Shown here: positions 1 to 6,612 of the stretch, piece by piece
How positions within the stretch are numbered: the stretch's first letter is position 1
Layout of the letters: each line of letters starts with the position of its first letter
Assembly (NCBI GenBank): GCA_016931085.1
Contig: JAFGFO010000134.1
Location: 1 to 9,507, forward strand
DNA length: 9,507 nucleotides
Direction of reading: 5' to 3'
DNA from: Thermoflexales bacterium
GTDB taxonomy: Bacteria; Chloroflexota; Anaerolineae; Fen-1058
Position numbers and translations under genes: made by a program
Notes under the pieces: generated by a model
What the model was told of the DNA's origin: nothing
Database searches by the model: none
The model's input: only the letters and a program-made list of their open reading frames with translations

Positions 1-455
1 CATTGATTCCGTTCGATAATGGCGCAGGCGTTGTCGCTGTTGAGCCAGGCGAGCTCAAAGTCGTCACGTGGGATGCGCTGCGGAGCGCTTGGAAAAGCCG
101 GATCGTTCACGAGTACGTCATCCCCTTCGAGGCCGACCAGCACGACGGCGTGGTTGGTGGCAGTTGACCAATAGGCCAGTTCGCCAGTATCTAGAAATAC
201 GATGACAGGCTGCTCAGCGTGCAAATAGTCGGCTAGAATGGGCAAGGTGGCCTGGCGATAAGTAACCTGGAGCCCAAGTTGGGTAAGGCGCAGAATATTG
301 CGGCGAGGCGCGCCAATAGGGCCAATGCCCAGTAATTTCACCAGGCGCAGGTAGGGAATGGGTTGCTCCAGGTAGTCCAGCAGCATCGCGGCGCAAGCAG
401 CCAGGCAGTCAGCGGGCATCGTCTGTTCACGATGGGGCACTGGTTTAGGCAGCAC
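1..455 (-). CDS. C39-like cysteine peptidase (3' end at or just beyond the window edge)
   Basis: Read on the minus strand, 151 codons are open to the edge, and the next two bases (TG) could begin a TGA stop. The protein begins MLPKPVPHREQTMPADCLAAC. The visible C39/papain-like features are Gln11 (oxyanion hole), Cys17 in a DCLAAC box, His102 in NHAVVLVG and Asp118 in VNDPAF. The ending DDFELAWLNSDNACAII is typical of bacteriocin-processing-like C39 domains. There is no membrane segment or ABC module, so this is a stand-alone, probably cytoplasmic peptidase domain, not a transporter-fused one. I chose GTG at 453-455 because AGGAG (466-470) lies 10 nt upstream; a GTG at 438-440 is the alternative. 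The start overlaps the last codons of the PepSY-like gene, which implies translational coupling. Substrate unknown. Family is fairly sure, role is not. Confidence 0.78.
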   Translation of the reverse strand, partial: MLPKPVPHREQTMPADCLAACAAMLLDYLEQPIPYLRLVKLLGIGPIGAPRRNILRLTQLGLQVTYRQATLPILADYLHAEQPVIVFLDTGELAYWSTATNHAVVLVGLEGDDVLVNDPAFPSAPQRIPRDDFELAWLNSDNACAIIERNQ

Positions 456-780
456 GTTGCGCCAACTCCTCTGCGCGGTGAGTCATGCTGGCAATCTGCT
501 CGGGTGTGATAGAGAGTTGGCCTGTTTCTACGTCGACATCGATCGTGCCTACCTGGCCCAGCGGGCCGGTGGTAGGCAGGGCTAGGCTGACAGGCACGCG
601 CCAAACGAGATGGTCAGAAACGACGAGGGTTGGCTCATCAGCGCGCAAGAGGTAGCTGATTTCGTTGGCGACAAAGTGCCCGACTTGGCGTTGAGCGACA
701 CGGGCCGAATAGTTGATAGGAGCCGAGACCTGAATGGTCAGTTGGCCCACTTGAGGCAGGCGCTCTAATACGGCTTCCAT
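445..780 (-). CDS. small PepSY-like hypothetical protein
   Basis: A 111-residue soluble protein with no signal peptide or membrane segment. The start at 778-780 is preceded by a perfect AGGAGG eight bases upstream, so an in-frame ATG at 802-804 is less likely. Residues 35-50 look helical. Residues 57-90 contain LVWRVPVSL followed by GQVGTIDVDVETGQ, a beta-hairpin pattern like that of PepSY-type domains (W-R-V-P-V, then G-x-I-x-V-D-x-x-T-G). The C-terminus (91-111) is a charged helix. PepSY domains are known as inhibitory parts of protease propeptides. The next gene is a C39-like peptidase whose start overlaps this gene's 3' end, so I infer this may inhibit or chaperone that peptidase. That role is not shown by sequence, and the PepSY assignment rests on pattern only. 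Confidence 0.7.
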   Translation of the reverse strand: MEAVLERLPQVGQLTIQVSAPINYSARVAQRQVGHFVANEISYLLRADEPTLVVSDHLVWRVPVSLALPTTGPLGQVGTIDVDVETGQLSITPEQIASMTHRAEELAQRAA

Positions 781-871
781 TTTTCGTTCCTCCTGAACAC
801 ACAAGTCCGAACTCGACCGGGCTTAGTATACCTGCTCGTGATGAGCGGTCACGCTAACGGCAGCTACGCTT

Positions 872-880
872 ATTATATCA
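872..880 (-). promoter_or_regulatory. extended -10 promoter of the PepSY-like/C39 pair
   Basis: On the minus strand the sequence is TGA followed by TATAAT, an extended -10 with a consensus hexamer. No good -35 lies at the usual spacing, as expected for extended -10 promoters. Transcription would start near 865, leaving a leader of about 85 nt before the ATG at 780. The structured element on the opposite strand begins about 22 bp away. Confidence 0.55.
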
Positions 881-902
881 TACTTCTTGGCGATTTGAGT
901 GA

Positions 903-1025
903 AGGCTAGAGCTCCTGCCTTCCAAGCAGGAGCTCGCGGGTTCCCCCCAACCTGTCGGTTAGGGGGCAGGCGAGTCCCATCGCCCGCTTCTGTAACTAAA
1001 CCCTTAGCCTGGATTTCTCGCCTGC
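903..1025 (+). ncRNA. pseudoknotted structured RNA, HEARO/IscB omega-RNA-like (tentative)
   Basis: Perfect complementary segments nest and cross in one coherent fold. Closing helix: AGGCTA (903-908) with TAGCCT (1005-1010). Directly inside is a 10-bp hairpin, GAGCTCCTGC (909-918) with GCAGGAGCTC (926-935), loop CTTCCAA. Next, GCGGG (936-940) pairs with CCCGC (983-987). This encloses a hairpin of CCCCCAACC (944-952) with GGTT (957-960), a bulged A and GGGGG (962-966). Finally GCAGGCGAG (966-974) pairs with CTCGCCTGC (1017-1025), crossing the helices before it as a pseudoknot. GTGA (899-902) lies immediately 5'. HEARO RNAs (IscB omega RNAs), as I recall, are pseudoknotted and sit just after ATGA/GTGA sites. 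No IscB-like gene is in the window, so this would be a solo element. An alternative is a degenerate tRNA-Gly(TCC): the anticodon-like hairpin, GGGTTC and GAGTCCC resemble tRNA, but there is no 5' acceptor strand. That structure exists is fairly certain; the family is tentative. Confidence 0.5.
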
Positions 1026-1041
1026 TCTCGCAGGATTGCGC

Positions 1042-1056
1042 GCAACCTTTGGTTGC
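1042..1056. other. small hairpin between the structured RNA and the M23 gene
   Basis: GCAACC-TTT-GGTTGC is a perfect 6-bp hairpin, 17 bp beyond the M23 stop codon in that gene's direction. It has no T tract, so a rho-independent terminator is doubtful. It may instead be the last stem of the neighbouring + strand RNA element. A further hairpin, CCTGC-TCTC-GCAGG, is at 1021-1034 and competes with the pseudoknot strand at 1017-1025. Confidence 0.35.
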
Positions 1057-1072
1057 CTGCCGGCGGTATGGG

Positions 1073-2563
1073 CTATTGGCCTTCTTTCAGCATGTCCACA
1101 GGATTGAGCAGCTCGTCGTTGTGCCGGATCTCAAAATGGAGATGCGGCCCGCTCGAACGCCCGGTCGAGCCGATGGTGCCGATCAGCGCGCCCTGGTAAA
1201 AGTGCTGCCCACACTGGACGTGGACCTTGCTGAGGTGCGCGTACCAGCTTTGCCACCCATCGCCGTGCTCGACGACGACCAGGTTGCCATAGCCCCACGT
1301 GTTCCACCCGGCGTAAATCACCGTTCCCCCATCTGAGGCATAAACCGGGTTGCCGCTTTTGCCGGCCAGGTCGATCGCGCGGTGCCACCAGGTATAGGGA
1401 TTGCCTGTCAGGCGATGATCGTCCGTCGGCCAGATAAATGTGCCGGACGCCATCGGCAGGAAGATGATCTCTTCGCAAAACCCTTGATAGTCTTGGACAA
1501 GCCTGGGATTGACGACGTTCGGCTTGGATGGAAATTGCCAGGCGGCCGACTCGCGCTTTCCACCCGGAATGATCAAGCGTTGCCCCGTCTCCGCTTGCCG
1601 GCCCGGCCAGAGCGAGTTCCACTCGGCCGTTAGGATGGCCTCAGCCGACGATTGATATAGGGCCGCCAGGCTCTGCACGGTGTCGCCAGCCTGAACGATG
1701 GGCGCGACGCCGTCGACGGGCAAGATATCCAATACAGTCCCTACTTGAAAATCAGGCTTGCCCTGCAGATCGGGGTTGGCCCACAAGATCGTTTCTGGCT
1801 CCAGGTCAAATTGCAAAGCAACGCCAAACAGCGTGTCGCCGGGTTGAACGGTATACGTGATGATCGTCCCGCGCAGGCGGCTTGGGATCTGCGTCATCGC
1901 TTGCGCATGGCGGATGACGGGCTCGTCCTTCTTCAACAGCAGCGGACGCAAACTGGGGGCCGCCGGCGCCGCGTGGGTTGAGGCAGCCACTTGCCCGCCG
2001 GTAGCCCGGGCGATATCCGCTCCCCGCAGTTCACGCGCGCTCAATCGCGGGTCCGGGCGAGCCCAGTTGGTCACAATCACGACTAACATCAATACTGCCG
2101 CGTGCGTGCCGGCCCGGACCGGCGCCACTGATAGCCCGCTTTTGCCCACGAGCTTGATGCACCTGATGATTTGCCACAGAGGCACAGAGATTTTTAAAAT
2201 TTTCCCTGGGTGCTTGGTGTGTGTGTCTCCCTGGCTATTTTCGAAGTAGAGCGCATGGGCGCTTTGTGCCTCGTCAAAAACAAAGATGACGGCATCGGGA
2301 AGCTCGAACCTGAAACTTGGAACCTGAAACTTGAGACTGTCGAAATAGCCGGGCAGGTAGTGTGCTCCAATCGCCACGGCGGCCAGGCCAGCAATGAGCA
2401 AGCCCGTGCTCGCCACCACAAAGACTGCCAGTGGAATTGGGCGGAGGTATTCAGCTTGTGCGATAACCGCCAAGCTTAGCAGTGCATAGCACATAAAGAG
2501 AAGCAAAGGCATTTTACGCATGGCCAGCTCTAAGAGCAAAAGGTCTCCACCTGTTTGGAGCAT
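1073..2563 (-). CDS. membrane-anchored LysM-M23 family metallopeptidase
   Basis: Predicted 496-residue peptidoglycan hydrolase acting outside the membrane. Residues about 18-66 contain two hydrophobic segments and about 153-167 a third. Residues 236-285 (TYTVQPGDTLFGVA) and 286-335 (PIVQAGDTVQSLA) are two LysM domains, which bind glycan. The M23 domain follows: zinc ligands His394 and Asp398 (HRAID) and His476 (HLHFE), with His443 (WYAHLS) and His474 as catalytic histidines. All are present, so it should be an active endopeptidase. Oddly, residues about 75-131 are translated from repeat DNA: tandem 14-mers at 2306-2333 and stretches resembling dispersed repeats at 2170-2250. The frame is kept. 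The first two membrane segments may therefore come from a separate gene fused through the repeat. The start is uncertain: ATG 2563 lacks a good ribosome site, while an in-frame TTG at 2537-2539 has GGTGGAG upstream. The C-terminal half is secure. Confidence 0.88.
   Translation of the reverse strand: MLQTGGDLLLLELAMRKMPLLLFMCYALLSLAVIAQAEYLRPIPLAVFVVASTGLLIAGLAAVAIGAHYLPGYFDSLKFQVPSFRFELPDAVIFVFDEAQSAHALYFENSQGDTHTKHPGKILKISVPLWQIIRCIKLVGKSGLSVAPVRAGTHAAVLMLVVIVTNWARPDPRLSARELRGADIARATGGQVAASTHAAPAAPSLRPLLLKKDEPVIRHAQAMTQIPSRLRGTIITYTVQPGDTLFGVALQFDLEPETILWANPDLQGKPDFQVGTVLDILPVDGVAPIVQAGDTVQSLAALYQSSAEAILTAEWNSLWPGRQAETGQRLIIPGGKRESAAWQFPSKPNVVNPRLVQDYQGFCEEIIFLPMASGTFIWPTDDHRLTGNPYTWWHRAIDLAGKSGNPVYASDGGTVIYAGWNTWGYGNLVVVEHGDGWQSWYAHLSKVHVQCGQHFYQGALIGTIGSTGRSSGPHLHFEIRHNDELLNPVDMLKEGQ
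2168..2340. repeat. dispersed-repeat DNA inside the M23 gene
   Basis: The + strand holds two adjoining repeat-like tracts. At 2306-2333 there are two exact tandem copies of GAACCTGAAACTTG. At 2170-2250 there is a stretch (TTTGCCACAGAGGCACAGAG, then TCCCTGG and GTGCTTGGTG) of the kind often found dispersed in intergenic DNA of such genomes. The 11-mer GAACCTGAAAC recurs at 4112-4122, and a variant at 4091-4101. Within the M23 gene the tract is read in frame without stops. Confidence 0.6.
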
Positions 2564-2650
2564 TCTTATGCGACAGCATCCCTATGCCAGCCCGCTGCCG
2601 ACAGGGGTTTTGGCAGCTACGTTATTTGAAAAGCATTGAGCCTAAATCCT

Positions 2651-2656
2651 ATTATA
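2651..2656 (-). promoter_or_regulatory. -10 element for the M23 gene
   Basis: TATAAT is present on the minus strand about 90 bp upstream of the M23 ATG. No convincing -35 hexamer lies 16-18 bp further upstream, so an activator may be needed. The tandem repeats at 2681-2718 are placed where an activator or UP-like element would sit. Confidence 0.4.
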
Positions 2657-2680
2657 CTATGAACAAGCTGGGTTAACATG

Positions 2681-2718
2681 GCAATTTTGTTGCAATTTTG
2701 TTGCAGTTTTGTAGCAAC
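2681..2718. repeat. three tandem 11-bp repeats upstream of the M23 promoter
   Basis: GCAATTTTGTT (2681-2691), GCAATTTTGTT (2692-2702) and GCAGTTTTGTA (2703-2713) are followed by a partial GCAAC. The period equals about one helical turn, and each unit has a T tract. The array lies about 25-60 bp upstream of the M23 -10 element. A set of phased binding sites, or phased T tracts that bend DNA, fits this placement. No regulator is identified. Confidence 0.6.
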
Positions 2719-2999
2719 TATCGGCCTGCTTTGGCCTAGTTGCACGGCTTGAAGGGGTAACGCACGTCCTCGATCGAGGCACCTGCCAGCTCGATTTCCC
2801 GCAAGCGATTCGTCCCCAATTCCCAGGCTGCAGGCCAGGTTCAGGTGGTTGTCTCCATGGTGGAAGGGGCTGCGTCTTGGGCGTGTCTCCTATCCCATGG
2901 ACGGCCGAGCGATTGGGATCTGCCCGATCTGGCGGATTGTCAAAACTTTAAGCGGATTGCGCGAACTGGGGGAGTGTTACCTCGGATCAAAGCCGCAGA
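2719..2999. other. gene-poor intergenic stretch with a short gene-like remnant
   Basis: I see no convincing gene here. On the minus strand, 34 codons between TGA (2841-2843) and TAG (2736-2738) read WELGTNRLREIELAG and on to DVRYPFKPCN. That sounds protein-like, but it has no start codon and no continuation upstream in any frame, so it could be the tail of a decayed gene. A 12-bp palindrome, CCTCGATCGAGG, is at 2768-2779. No tRNA or clear terminator is visible. Confidence 0.35.
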
Positions 3000-3428
3000 C
3001 TAGGCGGGTGGCTGCTGGGCGCTTATCTCTTTCTGAAGTCGCTTGATGACCTCGCGCGCTTCGGCCATCGTGCTCACGACGATGCGAAAATTGTCCTCTC
3101 GCGTTTGGTTGGCGGCCTGCTTGAGCCCTATTCTGACTAGGGTCTTGGGGACAACCTCAACTACCTTGTAGCCGTTGTTCTGCTTGAAAATCACCATTGA
3201 GCGCGCCAGGTGAGTCTCTGCTTTGGGGCCAAGAATCTTGCTATCCGACCAATCAGCCAGCAAGATGAACTTTTTGCCTTCGAGGCTCAACACGGCTTGT
3301 TCGAATCTCGTTTGAATTTCTTCGCTGCACTGGCTCATGACTCGATCCGACCATGATCCTCTCAATTGAGCATGGATGACATTGTCTGTGATCGAGATGA
3401 TCTCAAAGTAGTTTGAAACGTCCGTCAT
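3000..3428 (-). CDS. SpoIIAA/STAS-like small cytoplasmic protein
   Basis: A 142-residue protein with no signal peptide or membrane segment. Alternating beta-strands and helices (FEIISITDNVIHAQLRGSWS at 8-27, KFILLADWSDSKILGP at about 51-66, KVVEVVPKT at about 86-94, FRIVVSTMAEAREVIKRL at about 112-129) resemble the STAS/SpoIIAA-like lipid- or partner-binding fold. The ADWS and AEA..VI.RL motifs recur in that loosely defined group. The start at 3426-3428 has GGAGG six bases upstream; an in-frame ATG at 3480-3482 lacks this and lies in the promoter. The gene stands alone on its strand and its partner is unknown. The gene call is solid, the fold assignment moderate. Confidence 0.68.
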   Translation of the reverse strand: MTDVSNYFEIISITDNVIHAQLRGSWSDRVMSQCSEEIQTRFEQAVLSLEGKKFILLADWSDSKILGPKAETHLARSMVIFKQNNGYKVVEVVPKTLVRIGLKQAANQTREDNFRIVVSTMAEAREVIKRLQKEISAQQPPA

Positions 3429-3480
3429 GGCATTCCTCCACATGCTGGCAGGCGCACCTCGCCTCATCCAGCCTAGGACC

Positions 3481-3486
3481 ATTATA
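3481..3486 (-). promoter_or_regulatory. -10 element for the STAS-like gene
   Basis: TATAAT on the minus strand lies 53 bp upstream of the STAS-like ATG. No good -35 is seen. Transcription would start near 3474, leaving a leader of about 45 nt. Confidence 0.4.
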
Positions 3487-3517
3487 CACCAAGATAACGC
3501 AAATGTGTAGTCTCAAC

Positions 3518-3545
3518 TTGACTGGCGCTCGAAATGGTGTAAACT
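3518..3545 (+). promoter_or_regulatory. candidate sigma70-type promoter for the rightward operon
   Basis: TTGACT (3518-3523), 16 bp, then TAAACT (3540-3545). The -35 is close to consensus and the -10 matches four of six. It points towards the HsmA-like gene at 3721, with the MITE-like repeat falling in the 5' untranslated leader. It is divergent from the -10 at 3481-3486, so the two could share regulation. Confidence 0.4.
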
Positions 3546-3588
3546 AGCGCCGAGCGTGAGGCGAAAAACGCGATGACACGCAAGGAGT

Positions 3589-3685
3589 CCACTGAAAAAG
3601 CGATTCTTTGAAGAATCTTTGGCCCCACCTTAATTTTCTTGGCGTCCTTCGCGCCTTCGCGGTAAAACTCAAGTTATTTCAGTAG
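3589..3685. mobile_element. MITE-like repeat in the divergent intergenic region
   Basis: The ends are short inverted repeats: ACTGAAA at 3591-3597 and TTTCAGT at 3677-3683, with weaker similarity beyond. Inside are a perfect hairpin, GATTCTT-TG-AAGAATC (3602-3617), and tandem CCTTCGCG units (3646-3653, 3654-3661). The element is too short to code for anything. It ends about 25 bp before the ribosome site of the HsmA-like gene, so it forms part of that leader. Boundaries and mobility are inferred. Confidence 0.45.
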
Positions 3686-3720
3686 AGTCATGCAAGACAC
3701 ATTGTAAAAGGAGAGCGCTT

Positions 3721-4092
3721 GTGACAAGCTATACCCCCATGATTGTCATTAACCTGGCCCTGGTTTTCTATTCCATTGGCGTGTGGAGCGAGCGTTTTGC
3801 CGGCCGGCTCAAGACCTGGCACCTCACCTTCTTCTGGCTAGGGATCATTTGCGATACGTGGGGCACCGGTTTGATGTTTGAGAGGGCTGGCGGGCTGGTT
3901 TTTAATGTCCACGGTCTGACTGGCCTGGTGGCCATTGTCCTGATGTTCATCCACGCGATCTGGGCCACGCTGGTGTTGTGGAGAAAAGACGAGAGGCTCA
4001 TCCGTAATTTTCACAAATTCAGCGTGGCGGTCTGGTTGATCTGGCTGATACCTTATCTCAGCCCCATGGCCTTGGGCATGAGAGCAAGCTGA
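3721..4092 (+). CDS. HsmA-family (TIGR03987-like) four-helix membrane protein
   Basis: A 123-residue integral membrane protein. Hydrophobic segments lie at about 6-23, 35-50, 60-87 and 100-120. Family signatures that I recognise are FYSIGVWSERFAGRLKTWHL near residue 16, FWLGIICDTWGTGLM at 38-52, NVHGLTGLVAIVLMFIHAIW at 62-81 and NFHKFSVAVWLIWLIPYLS at 96-114. His residues within the helices (34, 64, 78, 98) are the conserved type, which might suggest cofactor or quinone binding, but the family function is unknown to me. The start is GTG at 3721, with AGGAG at 3709-3713. It is followed after 45 bp by the FtsX-like permease on the same strand and probably shares a transcript. Family confident, function unknown. 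Confidence 0.82.
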   Translation: MTSYTPMIVINLALVFYSIGVWSERFAGRLKTWHLTFFWLGIICDTWGTGLMFERAGGLVFNVHGLTGLVAIVLMFIHAIWATLVLWRKDERLIRNFHKFSVAVWLIWLIPYLSPMALGMRAS

Positions 4093-4122
4093 ACCTGAGA
4101 CGTTAAACCTGGAACCTGAAAC
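4091..4122. repeat. GAACCTGAAAC-type dispersed repeat between two genes
   Basis: GAACCTGAGAC (4091-4101) and GAACCTGAAAC (4112-4122) lie between the HsmA-like and permease genes. The second is identical to the core of the tandem units inside the M23 gene (2306-2333). The first begins inside the TGA stop codon of the HsmA-like gene. Confidence 0.6.
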
Positions 4123-4137
4123 CATCTTGGGAGAGCG

Positions 4138-6612
4138 ATGATTGGAACTCGTTGGCGTAAGGTGTGGGCCGACGTGTGGGGCAACAAGACCCGCACGCTG
4201 CTCGTCGTGCTGTCTGTCGCCGCTGGCGTGTTTGCGGTCGGGGCGATGGCGCACATGAACTTGCTGGCCAGGCGTGACTTGCTGGCCAGTTACGAGGCCA
4301 TCAAGCCAGCTCACGCGACGATCTCACTCGCCACCGACAATCTCTTGTCAACTTTTGCCGCTTTTGACGATGGCCTGGTCGAGACGGTGCGCAAGGTGGA
4401 AGGCGTGGCTGAGGCTGAAGGCCGGCGCACGTTCCCCGTGCGCTTTAGACACACGCCGCAAGACAATTGGAACGTGCTCATGCTCGTGGCCGTTCCCGAT
4501 TACAACGCCATCCGCATCAATCTCATCAAGCCAGAAGTCGCTTACTCCCTGGCGCCAGGTAGGTGGCCGGCCGGCGCCTGGCCGCCGCCCGAGCGCGAAG
4601 TCGTGCTCGAGCGCAGCGGGCTGCTCATCCCCTTCATGGGCCTGTCCAAAACCCGCCTGGGCGATACGATCACGGTCCAGGCGCCCGACGGCAGCCAGCG
4701 GCAGGTGCGCCTGGCTGGCCTGGCTTACGACTTTGGCCGGGAAGCCGCCACGACCGCCGGTATGCCTTCGGCCTACGTCACGCCCGAGACGCTCGAGTGG
4801 CTGGGTGGGCCGCCAGGCTACAGCGAGTTGAACATCCGGGTCATGGGTGACGCGCGTGACAAGGCTCACATCGAACGCGTCGCTCGGCGGGTCCGCGACC
4901 AGATGCAAGCCGCCGGCTATATCATCGGTTATACTTCTGTTCCTACCTCAGGCCGGCTGCCGGCCGACAATACCTTTCAGGCCATCTCGTTGGTCCTGAG
5001 CGTGATAGGCGTGCTCTCACTCTTCCTGGGCGTCCTGCTGGTGATCAACACCATCTCGGCCATCCTGGCGCAGCAGACCCGCCAGATCGGCGTCATGAAG
5101 GCGGTGGGCGCGGGGCGCGGGCAGATCATACGGATGTACCTGGGCCTGGTGATGATTTTCGGCTTGCTGGGGTGGGCAATCGCTGTCCCGCTGGCGGCGG
5201 CCGGCGCGCGTGGATTTATTGGCTTTTTGGCTTATTTTGTCAATTTCAAGGCCGGCGCCTTTAGGATTCCGCCGGAGGTGATCCTGCTAGAAGCCGCTGT
5301 CGCCCTGTTGGTGCCGGTGATCGCGGCGTTGGGGCCTATCTTCAACGGCACCCGCCTGACGGTGCGTGAGGCGCTCGGCTCCTATGGCCTGGGCCAGGAA
5401 CGTTCCGGCGGCGGGTGGCTAGACAAGCTGTTGGCAGGGGGGATCACCTGGCTGCCTTCTTCCCGCCCGCTGCTGCTCTCGCTGCGCAACACCTTCAGGC
5501 GCAAAGGCCGCCTGGCGCTCACCCTGCTCACGTTGAGCCTGGCCTGCGCTGTTTTCATCTCGGTGATGAGCGCCCGCACCTCGGCCTATCTCATGGTCGA
5601 CGACATGATCCGTTATTGGAATTTCGACGTCGAGGCCTTTTTTACCGGCGATTATCGCCTCGACAAGCTCTTTGCCGAAGTCGAGCGCATCCCCGGCGTC
5701 ACCCACGTCGAAAACCTTAGCCTGGATACCGCGTATCGCATCCGGCCCGACGGCAGCGAAAGCAAACCGTTGCGTGTCATCGCGGCTGCCCCAGCCACCC
5801 AGGTGCTCGATCCCGTTATCATCGCCGGCCGCTGGCTCGTGCCGGGGGACGAAAACGCCGTCCTGCTCAACGCGCGCGTGCTCAAGGACGAGCCGGATAT
5901 CCACCTGGGCAGTCCGATCAGGCTGAAAATCCAGGGGCATGAGGGGGACTGGCATGTCGTGGGCATCTACCAGGTCATGTCGGTTTGGAAGACCGACGTG
6001 CACGCGAGCTACGACTATTACAGCCGTGTTGTGAACCAGACGAAACGCGCCAGCGGCATCGCCGTCAAAACGCAAGATCACGACGAACAAACGCAGTTGG
6101 ACACGACCCGCGCCATGGAGGATCGTTTCAAAGAAGCTGGGATAGGCATCTCTCTCACCTACACCACCGCCATGCTGCGTACCCTCGCGCGGGCCATCGC
6201 CGATGCCGTGATCGTGCTGCTTTCTACCATGGCGGCGCTCGTGGCAACCGTGGGGGGCTTGGGCTTGATGGGGACGATGAGCATCAACGTGTTGGAACGC
6301 ACGCGCGAAATCGGCGTGATGCGCGCGATTGGCGCCTCGGACGCCGCCGTGCGTTGGATCGTGATTGCCGAGGGCATCTTCACCGGCCTGATCAGTTGGG
6401 TCATCGGGGTGGCGCTGGCTGTGCCGCTGGGCAAGTGGTTCAGCGATGGCCTGGGGATCGGTTTCATGGGCAGCCCGTTCCCCTACGAGTTCTCGGTCCA
6501 GGGTGCCTTGTGGTGCCTGCTGGGCGTGATCGTCATCGCCGCCGCTGCCAGCGCCTGGCCGGCCTGGAACGCCTCGCGGCTCACCGTGCGTGAGGTGCTG
6601 GCTTATGGCTAA
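4138..6612 (+). CDS. FtsX/MacB-type ABC transporter permease, two-module
   Basis: An 824-residue permease made of two FtsX-like modules. Module one has a first membrane helix (about 20-40), a large extracytoplasmic MacB-like domain (about 41-280) and three helices (about 281-309, 333-358, 378-402), with the coupling sequence QTRQIGVMKAVGA at 313-325. Module two repeats this: helix at 458-480, external domain to about 685, then helices at 688-712, 743-765 and 789-808, with ERTREIGVMRAIGA at 720-733. Each module ends in a matching RLTVREAL/RLTVREVL tail. Such permeases need a LolD/MacB-like ATPase and move lipids, peptides or envelope factors by mechanical coupling. No ATPase gene is in the window, so it must be elsewhere or just outside. 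The start ATG has GGGAG (4129-4133) a few bases upstream. Substrate unknown. Confidence 0.92.
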   Translation: MIGTRWRKVWADVWGNKTRTLLVVLSVAAGVFAVGAMAHMNLLARRDLLASYEAIKPAHATISLATDNLLSTFAAFDDGLVETVRKVEGVAEAEGRRTFPVRFRHTPQDNWNVLMLVAVPDYNAIRINLIKPEVAYSLAPGRWPAGAWPPPEREVVLERSGLLIPFMGLSKTRLGDTITVQAPDGSQRQVRLAGLAYDFGREAATTAGMPSAYVTPETLEWLGGPPGYSELNIRVMGDARDKAHIERVARRVRDQMQAAGYIIGYTSVPTSGRLPADNTFQAISLVLSVIGVLSLFLGVLLVINTISAILAQQTRQIGVMKAVGAGRGQIIRMYLGLVMIFGLLGWAIAVPLAAAGARGFIGFLAYFVNFKAGAFRIPPEVILLEAAVALLVPVIAALGPIFNGTRLTVREALGSYGLGQERSGGGWLDKLLAGGITWLPSSRPLLLSLRNTFRRKGRLALTLLTLSLACAVFISVMSARTSAYLMVDDMIRYWNFDVEAFFTGDYRLDKLFAEVERIPGVTHVENLSLDTAYRIRPDGSESKPLRVIAAAPATQVLDPVIIAGRWLVPGDENAVLLNARVLKDEPDIHLGSPIRLKIQGHEGDWHVVGIYQVMSVWKTDVHASYDYYSRVVNQTKRASGIAVKTQDHDEQTQLDTTRAMEDRFKEAGIGISLTYTTAMLRTLARAIADAVIVLLSTMAALVATVGGLGLMGTMSINVLERTREIGVMRAIGASDAAVRWIVIAEGIFTGLISWVIGVALAVPLGKWFSDGLGIGFMGSPFPYEFSVQGALWCLLGVIVIAAAASAWPAWNASRLTVREVLAYG

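Noticed and set aside
900..990. A tRNA-Gly(TCC) gene or pseudogene
   Set aside because: The anticodon-like hairpin, GGGTTC and GAGTCCC look like tRNA parts, but the 5' acceptor strand is missing, the T loop would hold a 28-base insertion, and the closing and crossing helices are not explained. Kept only as an alternative for the structured RNA.
899..1336. + strand open frame over the RNA element and the M23 3' end
   Set aside because: Antisense to the conserved M23 catalytic domain, starts inside the structured element and shows no protein family features.
2768..2779. Perfect 12-bp palindrome CCTCGATCGAGG as an operator
   Set aside because: It is alone, with no promoter beside it, and palindromes this short with CGATCG cores occur by chance in such DNA.
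2849..3046. 65-codon + strand open frame in the gene-poor stretch
   Set aside because: No good ribosome site, no recognisable motif, and it runs into the STAS-like gene on the other strand.
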